From Desulfonatronospira sp. (GTDB lineage: Bacteria; Desulfobacterota; Desulfovibrionia; Desulfovibrionales; Desulfonatronovibrionaceae): a DNA stretch of 34,837 nucleotides. Each line of letters starts with the position of its first letter. The first letter of the stretch is position 1. Position numbers and translations under genes: made by a program. The notes below the pieces were generated by a model that was not told the DNA's origin, ran no database searches, and worked only from the letters and a program-made list of their open reading frames with translations. The stretch covers positions 1 to 34,837 of the forward strand of contig SLDX01000116.1 in the NCBI GenBank assembly GCA_007125075.1, in the 5' to 3' direction. Below, one piece after another: positions 1-9,123 of this stretch.

Positions 1-1680
1 AGGGCGGGCATGATCCGCAGGCTGACCTCGGGCATTTATACCTACCTGCCTGCAGGATGGCGATCGCTGCACAAGATTTCCGAAATAATCCGCGGGGAAA
101 TGAACCGGTATCACGGCATTGAATTACGCATGCCCGCGGTTCAGCCCGGCGATCTGTGGAAGGAGACCGGGAGGTGGAACGCATATGGCAGGGAGCTTTT
201 GCGCTTTCGGGACAGACACGATCGCGACTACTGCCTCGGCCCGACCCATGAGGAAGTGATCACCGATCTGATTCGCCGGGAAGTAAGCTCCTACCGCCAG
301 CTGCCCCTTAATCTTTATCAGATCCAGACCAAGTTCAGGGATGAAATAAGACCCAGATTCGGACTGATGCGCGGCCGGGAATTCATCATGAAGGACGCCT
401 ATTCCTTTGACCGCGATGATGCCGGCGCCGCCCAGAGTTATGAATTGATGCACAAGGCTTACGTAAGCATCTTTGAAAAGCTGGGTCTCAGGTTCAGAGA
501 TGTAGAAGCTGACACCGGAGCCATCGGCGGAAGCATTTCTCACGAATTCATGGTCCTGGCCGAAACCGGAGAGGACGTCATCGCCACCTGCACCAAGTGC
601 ACGTATGCCGCCAATCTGGAAAAGGCCGAGGTCCGGTGCGAAGGCCCGGACTGCCAGGAAAATCAGCACCATCCAGAACAAGTTCCCACCCCGGGAATGC
701 ATACCGTAGCTCAGGTGGCAAAATATCTTAAAGTGCCGGAAAGCAGGGTGATCAAGACCCTTTTGTACGAAGCAGACGGCAAGTCAGCAGCCGCACTGGT
801 AAGGGGAGACCGGGAGCTGAATGAAGTCAAGCTTAAGAATGTGCTGGGGGCGGACACTCTGGAAATGGCCGGGCAGAAACAGGTTGAGGAATGGACCGGA
901 GCAGGGCCTGGCTTTGCCGGGCCGGTAGGTCTTAAAGTGGATAAAATGGTAGCTGATCTGGAGCTGCGACTGCAGACAGGGTGGATTACCGGCGCCAATG
1001 CAGACGATGCTCATCTCAAGCACGTGGATCTGCGCAGGGATGCCAAGGTGGACGCTTACCATGACCTGCGCAGCATTACCTCAGAGGATCCCTGTCCCAG
1101 ATGTTCGGCAAATATCCGCCTGACCAAAGGGATTGAAGTGGGGCACATCTTCAGACTGGGAACCAAATACAGTCAGGTCATGAAGGCGGGATACCTGGAC
1201 GAGCAGGGTGTTGAAAAGCCGATGGTCATGGGCTGCTACGGAATCGGGGTAAGCAGGGTCCTGGCGGCCTGCATTGAACAGAATCACGATCAGAACGGGA
1301 TTATCTTCACTCCGGCAGTAGCTCCGTTTGAAACGGCAATAATTACTATAAACCCCAAAGACGATAAGGTTCTAAATCATGCCAGGGCGCTTTATGAAGA
1401 GCTTCTGGCCCAAAATGTTGACGTTATCCTTGATGACCGCGATGAACGTCCAGGATTCAAATTCAAGGACTGTGACCTGATCGGCTTTCCTCTTCAGATA
1501 GTGGTCGGAGCCAAGGGCCTGAACAGGGGGGTGCTGGAAATCAAGGAACGCCATTCAGGGCAAAAGCACGAAATTCCTCTGGAAAATTTTCTGGAAAACT
1601 TTCAGACTGTCCGGAAAAAGGTACGCGAACACTTCGGATTGCAGGCCAGGACATATGCCACGCGTATTCAAGGTTCATGA
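1..1680 (+). CDS. proS: Prolyl-tRNA synthetase, 5' partial
   Basis: This class II aminoacyl-tRNA synthetase charges tRNA-Pro with proline in the cytoplasm. The reading frame is open from base 1 (Arg-Ala-Gly before the first ATG at 10). Bacterial ProRS normally has about 20-30 residues before this GMIRRL-type segment, so the true start lies upstream of the window and the ATG at 10 is internal. About 559 residues are visible. They include the motif 1/2 region ([39 protein letters not shown]), a central YbaK-like editing insertion of roughly 230-380, motif 3 ([14 protein letters not shown]) and the anticodon-binding domain at the C-terminus. The large insertion marks the bacterial-type enzyme. 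The 3' end overlaps xseA by 26 bp, which suggests cotranscription. Identification is secure. Confidence 0.97.
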   Translation, partial: RAGMIRRLTSGIYTYLPAGWRSLHKISEIIRGEMNRYHGIELRMPAVQPGDLWKETGRWNAYGRELLRFRDRHDRDYCLGPTHEEVITDLIRREVSSYRQLPLNLYQIQTKFRDEIRPRFGLMRGREFIMKDAYSFDRDDAGAAQSYELMHKAYVSIFEKLGLRFRDVEADTGAIGGSISHEFMVLAETGEDVIATCTKCTYAANLEKAEVRCEGPDCQENQHHPEQVPTPGMHTVAQVAKYLKVPESRVIKTLLYEADGKSAAALVRGDRELNEVKLKNVLGADTLEMAGQKQVEEWTGAGPGFAGPVGLKVDKMVADLELRLQTGWITGANADDAHLKHVDLRRDAKVDAYHDLRSITSEDPCPRCSANIRLTKGIEVGHIFRLGTKYSQVMKAGYLDEQGVEKPMVMGCYGIGVSRVLAACIEQNHDQNGIIFTPAVAPFETAIITINPKDDKVLNHARALYEELLAQNVDVILDDRDERPGFKFKDCDLIGFPLQIVVGAKGLNRGVLEIKERHSGQKHEIPLENFLENFQTVRKKVREHFGLQARTYATRIQGS

Positions 1681-3130
1681 ACTGACCAACTCCATCAGGG
1701 AAATGGTGGAAATGCACTTTCCCTTTGTCTGGGTGCAGGGTCAGGTGTCCAATCTGAGCAGACCCGGATCAGGTCATGTCTATTTTACTCTCAAGGATGA
1801 ACAGGCAGGTCTGCAGGCGGTGTGGTTCAAAAATGTGCAGGGCATAAGCCGCAGGCCGAATCAGAAGAATCCGGCAGACAGCCTGCAGAACGGCCAGAAC
1901 GTCGTCTGTGCCGGAAGGATAGGAGTATATCCGCCCAGAGGTACCTATCAGCTGATTGTTGAACTGCTCCAGGAACAGGGACCAGGGGAACTGTTTCTCT
2001 GTTTTGAAGCCTTAAAGGCCAGGCTCAAGGAACAGGGCTTCTTTGATCCCGGCCGCAAAAAAGCAATACCCTGCAATCCGGACAGCGTGGGGGTGATAAC
2101 CGCGGTCAATGGTGCAGCCCTGCAGGACTTCCTGCGCGTTTCCGAAGAGATGGGCCTGGGTGCTCGGATCATAGTCTACCCCAGTCTGGTCCAGGGAGAA
2201 ACAGCCCCGGCTGAACTGGCCAGGGCCATAGCCTGTGCCTGTGCTCATGACCTGGCGCAGGTTCTGGTGATTATGCGCGGAGGAGGGTCCCTGGAGGATC
2301 TGTGGGCCTTTAACAGCGAGGAAGTGGCCAGGGCCGTGTTTAATTCCCATATACCGATCATCACCGGCATAGGTCATGAGGTGGACACGACCATTGCCGA
2401 TCTGACCGCCGATTTTCGCGCAGCCACTCCCAGCCATGTGCCTCAGCATCTTTGGGGGCACAGAAAAGATCTGTTCATTCGTGTGGATGAGCAGGAAATC
2501 TATCTGCTTCAAGCCTATCAAAGGTTTCTGCAGGCCAGAAAGGATTATCTGGTCCACACAAACAAAGCCCTGTCCTGGCTCAGTCCGGGCAGGCAGCTGC
2601 AGCGGCGCGAAGATCTTATTGCCTCCCTGGAGCGGTCTTTGCGCAGGGAAAGCCGTGACTTTCTGGACAGGTACTCAAGATCTGTTGACGAAATGGAAGA
2701 AAGGATTAAAATCAGGCTTGGCCCGGATTACTGGGATATAAGAGAACAGTATGTTGAATATCTGCAGGAGCAGATTCTGAGCAGAGCCCGTTCTTTCTGG
2801 GAAGACAGACTGAACAGGTTTTATTCCATGCAGGAAAAGCTGAAGGCCCTTGATCCATATGCTCCCATCAGGCGCGGCTACAGCCTGGTGACCATAGAAC
2901 ACAGCCGGAAATATCTGCGCAGCGTCAGTGACGTAAGCTCAGGCGACGATGTAAGCATTACTGTTCTGGACGGCAAGGTGGATGCCAGGGTCAGAGGACA
3001 GAGGACAGAGGACAGAGGACAGAGGACAGAGAACAGAGAACAGAGGACAGAGGACCACGCTAAAAGCGTGGCAGGCTCAGACAGAGGGCAGGGGACCACG
3101 CCTTCGGCGTGGCAGGCAGATGACAGATGA
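1655..3130 (+). CDS. xseA: Exodeoxyribonuclease VII large subunit with repeat-derived tail
   Basis: This is the large subunit of ExoVII, which degrades single-stranded DNA to oligonucleotides in repair. Visible parts are the N-terminal OB fold ([27 protein letters not shown]), the catalytic core ([55 protein letters not shown]), a long helical region and the C-terminal RRGYSLV strand. The ATG overlaps the end of proS with a weak AGGA site. The product is 491 residues, longer than the usual 400-460. From about residue 446 it is encoded by 7-bp tandem repeats and two hairpin repeats, giving an Arg/Gln/Glu-rich heptad tail (RGQRTED type). The tail is unlikely to be functional and probably arose when repeats invaded the original stop region. 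No xseB is found immediately downstream. Confidence 0.95.
   Translation: MPRVFKVHELTNSIREMVEMHFPFVWVQGQVSNLSRPGSGHVYFTLKDEQAGLQAVWFKNVQGISRRPNQKNPADSLQNGQNVVCAGRIGVYPPRGTYQLIVELLQEQGPGELFLCFEALKARLKEQGFFDPGRKKAIPCNPDSVGVITAVNGAALQDFLRVSEEMGLGARIIVYPSLVQGETAPAELARAIACACAHDLAQVLVIMRGGGSLEDLWAFNSEEVARAVFNSHIPIITGIGHEVDTTIADLTADFRAATPSHVPQHLWGHRKDLFIRVDEQEIYLLQAYQRFLQARKDYLVHTNKALSWLSPGRQLQRREDLIASLERSLRRESRDFLDRYSRSVDEMEERIKIRLGPDYWDIREQYVEYLQEQILSRARSFWEDRLNRFYSMQEKLKALDPYAPIRRGYSLVTIEHSRKYLRSVSDVSSGDDVSITVLDGKVDARVRGQRTEDRGQRTENREQRTEDHAKSVAGSDRGQGTTPSAWQADDR
2992..3054 (+). repeat. 7-bp tandem repeat (CAGAGGA) inside xseA
   Basis: Nine consecutive 7-bp units are present, seven CAGAGGA and two CAGAGAA. 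Because three units make 21 bp, the encoded protein repeats every seven residues ([21 protein letters not shown]). The array lies inside the xseA frame, just before the two hairpin repeats. Confidence 0.95.
3046..3087 (+). repeat. 42-bp dispersed hairpin repeat, copy 1
   Basis: This 42-bp segment is present identically, on the other strand, at 27305-27346. Its core is the perfect hairpin CCACGCTAAAAGCGTGG at 3055-3071. A related hairpin, CCACGCCTTCGGCGTGG, follows at 3096-3112. In this copy both hairpins are translated as part of the xseA tail. Confidence 0.9.
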
Positions 3131-3133
3131 AGG

Positions 3134-3182
3134 CAGAAGACAGAAGGCAGAAGGCAGAAGGCAGAAGGCAGAAGGCAGAAGA
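3134..3182 (+). repeat. 7-bp tandem repeat (CAGAAGG) downstream of xseA
   Basis: Seven 7-bp units follow the xseA stop codon: CAGAAGA, then CAGAAGG units, with the last one slightly diverged. It is the same repeat style as the array inside xseA. It fills most of the 143-bp gap before uvrB, where I see no convincing promoter. Confidence 0.9.
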
Positions 3183-3273
3183 AGGACAAGGGCTAAAACA
3201 TAGACAGAAGCACGGATAGAAGGCACACTAAATTTATAGAGATGCCAAGTTATTGTAGAAAAATAAATTGATC

Positions 3274-5265
3274 ATGGATAAATTTAAACTCACAAGCGAG
3301 TATACACTTAAAGGGGATCAGGTGCAGGCTGTGGACATGCTGTACACCAGCGTGCAGCAGGGTGTTCCACATCAGGTATTGCTCGGTGTAACCGGGTCAG
3401 GCAAGACTTTCACCATGGCCAACGTCATAGCCAGGAGCAATCGCCCCGCCCTTGTCATGGCTCCGAACAAGACCCTGGCAGCGCAGCTGTATAATGAATT
3501 CAAGCTGCTTTTCCCGGCCAATGCCGTGGAATACTTTGTCAGCTATTATGATTATTATCAGCCGGAGGCTTATCTGCCCCGTACGGATACTTATATTGAG
3601 AAGGATTCATCCATCAACGAGGATATCGACAAGCTGAGGCACTCCGCCACTCATGCTCTGCTCACCCGCAGGGACGTGGTCATCGTGGCCTCGGTGTCCT
3701 GCATTTACGGTCTGGGTTCACCCGAATATTACGCCCAGATGATTATACCCCTGGAACAGGGTCAGGTAATGGATATGGACAAGCTGATGACCAGGCTGGT
3801 GGAGATTCATTACCAGAGAAACGATTATGATTTTCACCGGGGCACTTTCCGGGTGCGCGGGGATGTGCTGGAGATCATTCCGGCTTACCGTATGGAGCAG
3901 GCACTGCGCATCGAGTTTTTCGGAGATACCATTGAATCCCTTTATGAAACAGATCCACTTACCGGGGAGATAAAGAGCAGGCTGGCCAAGACAGTCATTT
4001 ACCCCGGAAGCCATTATGTTTCCGATCAGGACAATCTGCACCGGGCCATGGGCGACATAAGAGAGGAATTAAGGCACAGGCTGGTCTGGTTCAAGGAGCG
4101 GAACATGCTCGTGGAGGCTCAGAGACTGGAGCAAAGGACCCAGCTGGATCTGGAGATGATCCAGGAAATGGGCTACTGCAACGGGATTGAGAATTATTCC
4201 CGGCATCTTGACGGACGCAGGCAGGGTCAGCCGCCTGCCTGTCTCCTTGATTATTTTCCTGAAGATTTCCTCATGTTCATAGACGAATCGCACATCACCG
4301 TCCCGCAAATAGGGGGGATGTACAAAGGAGACATATCCAGGAAGAAGACCCTGGTTGAATTCGGCTTCAGGCTGCCTTCGGCCCTGGACAACCGCCCCTT
4401 GAGCTTTGATGAATTCCAGGAAAGAATGGGCCAGAGCATATATGTTTCAGCCACACCCGGCCCATGGGAAATGGATATGTCCCAGGGAATCGTTGTCGAG
4501 CAGATCATTCGTCCCACCGGGCTGGTTGACCCGGAGGTAGAGGTCAGAGCCACACACGTGCAGATGGATGATCTTTTGAATGAGTGTCTGAAGCGGCAGG
4601 AACAGGACGAAAGGGTCCTGGTGACCACCCTGACCAAGAGAATGGCCGAGGATCTGACCGATTACCTGCAGGAGCGGGGCATAAAGAGCAAATACCTGCA
4701 TTCGGATATCGATACCCTGGAACGGGTGGCGATTATTCAGGCCCTGCGTTCAGGTGAATTTTACGTCCTGGTGGGGATCAATCTTTTAAGGGAGGGTCTG
4801 GATATACCCGAAGTCTCCCTGGTGGCTATTCTCGATGCGGACAAGGAGGGCTTCCTGCGCTCCACAAGGTCTTTGATCCAGACCTTCGGCCGGGCAGCGC
4901 GAAATGTACATGCCAGAGTGATCATGTACGCGGACCGGGTGACGGATTCCATGAACCGGGCCATCCAGGAAACAGAGCGCAGAAGAAACAGACAGAAAGA
5001 ATTCAATATGGAACACGGCATAGTCCCGGCTACTATTGTAAAGGCTGGAGCGAATACTTTGTATGAAATGCACAATCAGCCCCTGCAGGGGATCACCGCT
5101 GCTGCTGAGGACACATCAAGATATGATGGTGATCCTGAGAAGATGGAACAGGAAATCAGGAAGCTGGAACGGGAAATGCGCAGGCTGGCCCAGGAACTTG
5201 AATTTGAGGAGGCGGCCCGGGTCAGGGACAGAATCCAGGGAATCAAGAACGCTCTTTTGGTTTAA
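3274..5265 (+). CDS. uvrB: Excinuclease ABC subunit B
   Basis: UvrB is the damage-verification helicase-like subunit of nucleotide excision repair. It is loaded by UvrA and recruits UvrC. The 663-residue product is close to the family length of about 670. Visible features are Walker A (GVTGSGKT, about 38-45), the DNA-clamping beta-hairpin region ([10 protein letters not shown]), the helicase motif around [17 protein letters not shown], the C-terminal helicase motifs ([26 protein letters not shown]) and the C-terminal UVR motif ([13 protein letters not shown]), which contacts UvrC. I chose the ATG at 3274. A TTG six bases upstream is in frame but no better supported, and the ribosome site is weak in both cases. 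Confidence 0.97.
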   Translation: MDKFKLTSEYTLKGDQVQAVDMLYTSVQQGVPHQVLLGVTGSGKTFTMANVIARSNRPALVMAPNKTLAAQLYNEFKLLFPANAVEYFVSYYDYYQPEAYLPRTDTYIEKDSSINEDIDKLRHSATHALLTRRDVVIVASVSCIYGLGSPEYYAQMIIPLEQGQVMDMDKLMTRLVEIHYQRNDYDFHRGTFRVRGDVLEIIPAYRMEQALRIEFFGDTIESLYETDPLTGEIKSRLAKTVIYPGSHYVSDQDNLHRAMGDIREELRHRLVWFKERNMLVEAQRLEQRTQLDLEMIQEMGYCNGIENYSRHLDGRRQGQPPACLLDYFPEDFLMFIDESHITVPQIGGMYKGDISRKKTLVEFGFRLPSALDNRPLSFDEFQERMGQSIYVSATPGPWEMDMSQGIVVEQIIRPTGLVDPEVEVRATHVQMDDLLNECLKRQEQDERVLVTTLTKRMAEDLTDYLQERGIKSKYLHSDIDTLERVAIIQALRSGEFYVLVGINLLREGLDIPEVSLVAILDADKEGFLRSTRSLIQTFGRAARNVHARVIMYADRVTDSMNRAIQETERRRNRQKEFNMEHGIVPATIVKAGANTLYEMHNQPLQGITAAAEDTSRYDGDPEKMEQEIRKLEREMRRLAQELEFEEAARVRDRIQGIKNALLV

Positions 5266-5279
5266 AACCTGAATTCGTG

Positions 5280-5346
5280 TCCCCCACTTACTTTCCGGCT
5301 GCTTAAGTCTTGAGTGTGAATAGAAATTTCAAAAGTAAATGCTGGA
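5280..5346. repeat. 67-bp inverted-repeat element, copy 1 (degenerate)
   Basis: This segment is 67 bp long and closely matches another 67-bp segment at 20871-20937, including the core around CCGGCTGCTT and GAATAGAAATTTCAAAAGTA. The terminal arms TCCCCCACTTACTTT and AAAGTAAATGCTGGA are imperfect here but perfect in the other copy. Both copies are preceded by AAAACCTGAATTC. It lies in the 175-bp gap between uvrB and nadD and looks like a REP/MITE-type non-coding element. Confidence 0.85.
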
Positions 5347-5440
5347 CGCTCATTCGGCCAAATCCCGGAACCTGCAGGAACAACAAACCATGACTTCACG
5401 GATTCAGGTATAAGAAGTACAAAGCACAGACGGCAATAAG

Positions 5441-6106
5441 ATGACAGAAGGCAGAAACAAAAAACGCGCAGGCCTTTTTGGCGGAAGTTTCAATCCGGTT
5501 CATGTCGGACACCTGCGTCTGTGTCTTGAGATGCTGGAACAGGCCGGAATGGACCAGGTACAGCTGGTGCCTGCCCATGTTCCTCCGCATAAGGAGGCTG
5601 AGCATGTACTTGCTTTTGATCTTCGCCGGGCCATGCTGGAAGATTCCATTAAGGGCATGAGCGGGCTGGACATCAACTGCATGGAAAGAGACAGGCCTGG
5701 ACCATCATATACTTATGACACTCTGAAACTGTATTCAAGACAGCATCCTGATCACGAACTTTTTTTCATTCTCGGTTACCCGGACCTGCTCACTCTTCCC
5801 AAATGGTACCGGGGCATGGAGCTGGCCTTTATAAGCAATCTGCTGGTTGTCGGCAGGGAGGGTAATCAAGAGGATTTTGCCAGGATGGCTGCTGATTTCT
5901 GGAAGGCCAGGCAACTGGACGAACACCACTGGCAGGTGGAAGAGGGCAGGCAGGTTCAGTACTTTACCATCCCGCGCCTGGATATCAGCTCATCCATGAT
6001 CCGGGCCAGATGGCTGGCCCGGAAAAGCGTAGACTGGCTTATACCAGTCGCTGTACACAGATATCTTGATGCATATTCTGATCAGATAAGAGCGGTCTGG
6101 GAATAG
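5441..6106 (+). CDS. nadD: Nicotinate-nucleotide adenylyltransferase
   Basis: NadD transfers AMP from ATP to nicotinate mononucleotide, making deamido-NAD in the NAD biosynthesis pathway. The 221-residue product has the nucleotidyltransferase signature GGSFNPVHVGHLRL near the N-terminus, the VPAHVPPHK segment, FFILGYPDLLTLPKWYRG in the middle and the C-terminal ISSSMIRAR motif. The usual NadD has FILGADAL-like residues where this one has FILGYPDL, a mild variation. No good ribosome site precedes the ATG. The first codons (ATGACAGAAGGCAGAAAC) resemble the heptamer repeats seen downstream of xseA, so the extreme N-terminus may be repeat-derived. The gene faces the minus-strand GAK-like cluster. 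Confidence 0.93.
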   Translation: MTEGRNKKRAGLFGGSFNPVHVGHLRLCLEMLEQAGMDQVQLVPAHVPPHKEAEHVLAFDLRRAMLEDSIKGMSGLDINCMERDRPGPSYTYDTLKLYSRQHPDHELFFILGYPDLLTLPKWYRGMELAFISNLLVVGREGNQEDFARMAADFWKARQLDEHHWQVEEGRQVQYFTIPRLDISSSMIRARWLARKSVDWLIPVAVHRYLDAYSDQIRAVWE

Positions 6107-6153
6107 AATCGATTGATTGCTCCAGCCGGCATCCAGCCGGCGGCTTATACGCC

Positions 6154-6354
6154 TCATGTACCCCCGTATCCTATGCTTACCTTGCCTCCGTCGATGATCA
6201 CCGGGACCTTGCGCTTGCCTCCGGAAAAATCAAGCATTTTCTGCAGCTCTTCAGGCTGTTCCAGGACATCTATATACTGATGATCTTTAAAGGCCTCCCG
6301 GGCCTTCTGAGTGTAAGGTCATCCGCTTTTTCCGTAAATGATCGGTCTGGACAT
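6154..6354 (-). CDS. Glutaredoxin-like selenoprotein (UXX-star type), TGA = Sec
   Basis: The ATG at 6354 has a good ribosome site (AAAGGAGATGCC). The frame has TGA at codon 12 (6321-6319), then stays open for 54 codons to a second TGA at 6156-6154, giving 66 residues. The product reads MSRPIIYGKSG-U-PYT, then a short helix-rich region, KVPVIIDGG and a GYGGT end. This is a thioredoxin-fold, glutaredoxin-like protein: Sec stands where the first Cys of CPYC would be, and a cis-Pro follows the VPV strand. It matches my recollection of the NCBIfam UXX-star (seleno)protein family. A SECIS-like hairpin follows the TGA. The gene starts 25 bp after the second amphi-Trp gene on the same strand, so it is probably the last gene of that operon. 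A likely role is thiol or selenol redox chemistry, substrate unknown. Standard gene finders would miss or truncate it. Confidence 0.85.
6290..6318 (-). promoter_or_regulatory. Bacterial SECIS-like hairpin after Sec codon
   Basis: On the minus strand, 12 nt after the TGA, the sequence AAGGCC-CGGGA-GGCCTT forms a perfect 6-bp stem with a 5-nt G-rich loop. The loop begins about 19 nt downstream of the TGA. Bacterial SECIS elements lie directly 3' of the Sec codon, with apical-loop guanines read by SelB, so spacing and loop fit. The hairpin is seen directly; SelB binding is inferred. Confidence 0.7.
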
Positions 6355-6379
6355 GGCATCTCCTTTGGATAATCTGTTT

Positions 6380-6829
6380 TTATGGCTCTTCCTTACGGGG
6401 GGTTTCCCGAAACTTTACCTTTTCAGCAGCTTCATCTTCGATTTCTTCAGGTTTTTCTTCTCCGGCAGTTATGGCCGGGCCGGAAGAAGCCAGAGATTTT
6501 TGTTCATAATTCTCAATTGCAGGTTCTGATTCTTTTTCAGATGCTTGTCCGGCTGCTTGAGCAGTGCCGGAAATAATCAAAGATTCGGTTTCAATATCGG
6601 CTTCCAGGCCTTCCTTCCAGCTGATTTCAATCTCCATCTTTTCTTTATTTTCCTTTGAGCCTGCTTTGATTTCCATTTTTGCGCGGGGTAAAGGGGTGAG
6701 CATTATCTGCTCTTCTCCATGCCGGATCATGATGCTCCCTTCTTTAAGAGCAGAAAGCAGATTTTCAAGACTGGCAATGATGTCTTCGTTTTCCATGACT
6801 CCTTTAAACTTCAGTTCATTCTTGTCCAT
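6380..6829 (-). CDS. Amphi-Trp domain protein with acidic C-terminal tail
   Basis: The ATG at 6829 is chosen because TTAGGAGGACAAT precedes it; an upstream ATG at 6871 in the same frame has no such site. The 149-residue product has two parts. Residues about 5-75 form an amphi-Trp-type domain: an amphipathic helix (ENEDIIASLENLLSALKEGS), an MIRHGEEQIMLTPLP strand pair and an EIEISWKEG end with the conserved Trp. The rest is a low-complexity Glu/Ala/Lys tail. Amphi-Trp domains are small, uncharacterised and often sit beside GAK-system genes. It follows the CofD-like gene by 43 bp. The function is unknown; a small adaptor or carrier role is a guess. Confidence 0.8.
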   Translation of the reverse strand: MDKNELKFKGVMENEDIIASLENLLSALKEGSIMIRHGEEQIMLTPLPRAKMEIKAGSKENKEKMEIEISWKEGLEADIETESLIISGTAQAAGQASEKESEPAIENYEQKSLASSGPAITAGEEKPEEIEDEAAEKVKFRETPRKEEP

Positions 6830-6872
6830 TATTGTCCTCCTAAGATTTCTCTGAATTAAATTTATAAACATT

Positions 6873-8087
6873 TCATATCATAGACAACAGCCTCTCGATG
6901 AGAAAATTTTCATCCAGATACATGTTTTTTTCCGAGCCGGCCAATGGAGCTTCAATGACCTGAATGCCCATGCCTTCAATGGCCCTGACATCCACACCGC
7001 CCTGATAAATATCCTTTTGTCGATCAATCAGGACAAAATTGAGCAGCTTGTGAACCGGAGTCTTTTCTTCGGCGCTGCGTTTAAGATAGTATAAAAGTAT
7101 TTCCACTCTCCCGGACAGTGAAGTGCCCATTTGTTCCGGATCGTACATTGTATTGGGAATAAAGATTTTCGGGCAGTCATTTTCCGCAATGGCCGCTCCT
7201 ACGCCGCGGGGAAGAAGGTTGGCTATCAGACTGGTGTAGAAGCTGCCCATGGGATAGCAGATCAGTTCTGCTTCATATATGAGCCTGCTGACTTTGCTCT
7301 TAATCCTAGGATGCAAAGGGGCAGGTTTTTCCAGGCTGCCGCTCAGATATAATCTCTGCACCCTTGAATCAATGGGTGGATACTCCTTGCCCGTAAGGGC
7401 ATGCTGTCCCGGGATGATACTCCCGTCTTCCAGGTGTGCGATCAGGTTCAGGGACCTGTTCATGATCGGTCTTACGGTTCCCCTGACTTCGGCCAGCTTG
7501 GAGAACAGAAAGATGACCGGATCTATATGGCGATTGTGGTGGAAATAGCCGGCTGTCAGGATCAGGTTGCCGATGCTGGCTCCGCGCAGATCAAAGTCAT
7601 GGGGCATTTTTTGAATAAAAGCGGAAAGATACCCCTGAACAATAGTGCGCATGGGTTCGAGAATGCCGCGCACCAGCGGATGTCGGCCTTCGGACATCCG
7701 GGTCAGTGTGCTCCTTAGCTTGTGGTTGTGGCTGTCTTTGGGGAGCCTGTGAACGAAAAGCGAATATATTTCCGGGTTGCCCTTGACGCTTTGATCTGCA
7801 AGAGCCATCAATCTGCTGCGCATATCTCCCACTGCCGGCATATGAAACGCATTGCGCAGTTTTGCCGAACTTCCCCCGGAGTCAAACGGTGTAACCAGAT
7901 GAATGGAATTGTGGGTATAGCGGACAAGAGCCCGGCTGAGGGGATTAAGCGCAGTGCCTCCGCTGAAAAAAAGGATTCTGGGGCCGAACTCCGGAGCTTT
8001 TTTATATCTGGTCAGCTTGACCGGATCAGGAATATTTACCGAACGGGAAATATTGACCTTATGCATGCCGGAAAAGCCGCTGTCCAT
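6873..8087 (-). CDS. GAK-system CofD-like protein
   Basis: The 404-residue protein has a phosphotransferase-like Rossmann region: FFSGGTALNPLSRALVRYTH at about 40-59, then TPFDSGGSSAKLR and MPAVGDMRSRLMALAD. Similar motifs occur in CofD (2-phospho-L-lactate transferase) and YvcK/GlmR, which bind nucleotide-linked ligands. The later segments GNLILTAGYFHHNR and YPMGSFYTSLIANLLPRGVG also fit that family. The strong SGGT and DSGGSS signatures match what I know of the NCBIfam GAK-system CofD-like family. The chemical reaction is unknown. The start overlaps the ATP-grasp stop by 29 bp at 8087. A second ATG at 8066 would give an 8-bp overlap; neither has a strong ribosome site. Translational coupling is likely. 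Confidence 0.88.
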   Translation of the reverse strand: MDSGFSGMHKVNISRSVNIPDPVKLTRYKKAPEFGPRILFFSGGTALNPLSRALVRYTHNSIHLVTPFDSGGSSAKLRNAFHMPAVGDMRSRLMALADQSVKGNPEIYSLFVHRLPKDSHNHKLRSTLTRMSEGRHPLVRGILEPMRTIVQGYLSAFIQKMPHDFDLRGASIGNLILTAGYFHHNRHIDPVIFLFSKLAEVRGTVRPIMNRSLNLIAHLEDGSIIPGQHALTGKEYPPIDSRVQRLYLSGSLEKPAPLHPRIKSKVSRLIYEAELICYPMGSFYTSLIANLLPRGVGAAIAENDCPKIFIPNTMYDPEQMGTSLSGRVEILLYYLKRSAEEKTPVHKLLNFVLIDRQKDIYQGGVDVRAIEGMGIQVIEAPLAGSEKNMYLDENFLIERLLSMI

Positions 8088-8997
8088 AGTTTTTTAGATC
8101 CGCTTCACCATTTATGTGTTTTAGAATATAATCCGCATACAAAGCCGCAGCGTTTATGCCCCGGCTTTCATAGAGACCCCTGAATCCTCCGAAGGCTGAA
8201 ACTTCAAATACCATCGGGCCTTGATCGGTTTCCACCACATCCACACAGGTGAAATCAAGGTTAAACAGAGCCTGGGCCTTTCCGGCCAGATCTATGATTT
8301 CTTTATCCGGCTCGCAGCGTTCATATCTGCCGCCGCTGGAAGTCGACGTGCTCCACGAATGGCCCTTGCGCCTGGCATAGGTGCCGATATAGTTTCCTCC
8401 CAGAAAAGCCAGCCCCAGGTCGCGTCCGGGAATTGTGAGCATCTTCTGGATGTAAATGGTGGTGTTTCCTGAAGCCTGAAACCCGGCTACACTTTCGCGG
8501 CAACTTTTTCCGTACTCCACCACGCGCATGCCTCTGGCCTTGGTCGAGAAAAGGGGTTTGAGCACAGCTCTGCCGAACCTTTCTACGGCCTGAACCGCCA
8601 GATCCACATCTTCAGTAATCACTGTGGGAGGCATGGGAATGCCGCCTATCTGCAGATTCACGGTGCAGCTCAACCTGTTCAGGGCCTGCATGATCATTTC
8701 CGGCCTGGAAAATACAGGCTTATTCAGAGCGCAAAAAAACCGAAGTATTTCCAGGCGATTGTACATGTCTGGAGAATAATCAGGACCGATTTTTTTGATC
8801 ATTAATCCGTCAAGTCCAGCCAGATCAAGATCTTTGTAAAACAAAGTCCTGCTGCCAAGATCAAAAACCGTTGAAGACAGGTCCACTATGCATCTGAAAC
8901 CTGTTCTTTCTTCCATGGCGTCAGCCATGATTTCAGTCGACCAGCTACCGGGATTGCCGATAACAGCGATTTTTTTGGCGTATTTTCCGGTTGTCAT
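8059..8997 (-). CDS. GAK-system ATP-grasp enzyme
   Basis: This 312-residue protein resembles RimK-type ATP-grasp ligases. It has an N-terminal preATP-grasp part, a lysine-containing segment (RAVLKPLFSTKARGMRVV), a central strand set (TIYIQKMLTIPGRDLGLAFLGG) and a C-terminal metal/ATP-binding stretch (CVDVVETDQGPMVFEVSAFGGFRGL). Such enzymes usually join a carboxylate to an amine through an acyl phosphate. The substrate here is not known. The serine/threonine-rich WSTSTSSGGRYERCE sits where RimK-like enzymes often have a mobile loop. It overlaps the CofD-like gene and follows the PhoU-APH gene after a 126-bp AT-rich gap in which I see no clear gene. Confidence 0.85.
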   Translation of the reverse strand: MTTGKYAKKIAVIGNPGSWSTEIMADAMEERTGFRCIVDLSSTVFDLGSRTLFYKDLDLAGLDGLMIKKIGPDYSPDMYNRLEILRFFCALNKPVFSRPEMIMQALNRLSCTVNLQIGGIPMPPTVITEDVDLAVQAVERFGRAVLKPLFSTKARGMRVVEYGKSCRESVAGFQASGNTTIYIQKMLTIPGRDLGLAFLGGNYIGTYARRKGHSWSTSTSSGGRYERCEPDKEIIDLAGKAQALFNLDFTCVDVVETDQGPMVFEVSAFGGFRGLYESRGINAAALYADYILKHINGEADLKNYGQRLFRHA

Positions 8998-9123
8998 AGG
9001 TTCTTCAAAAAGAATAATTATTCATGGTCATTCTTCAGGCGTTCTTGAGTACATAAAATTGAACTGTTATTATAAAATTCTGGATGTGTGTAAGTATAAT
9101 CAATAATTACTAAAGCCAAACCG

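Noticed and set aside
124-702. 192-codon minus-strand frame opposite proS
   Set aside because: It lies wholly within proS, has no ribosome site and no family resemblance; it is a shadow of the coding strand.
2992-3182. Heptamer arrays as a CRISPR
   Set aside because: The units are 7 bp with no spacers, so this is a simple tandem repeat.
6107-6153. Terminator between nadD and the selenoprotein gene
   Set aside because: GCCGGC repeats could form a weak stem, but there is no T-run on either strand.
6319-6321. In-frame TGA at codon 12 as a pseudogene or sequencing error
   Set aside because: Downstream codons, cis-Pro strand, start site and an adjacent SECIS-like hairpin all fit a selenoprotein, and TGA falls exactly at the redox position.
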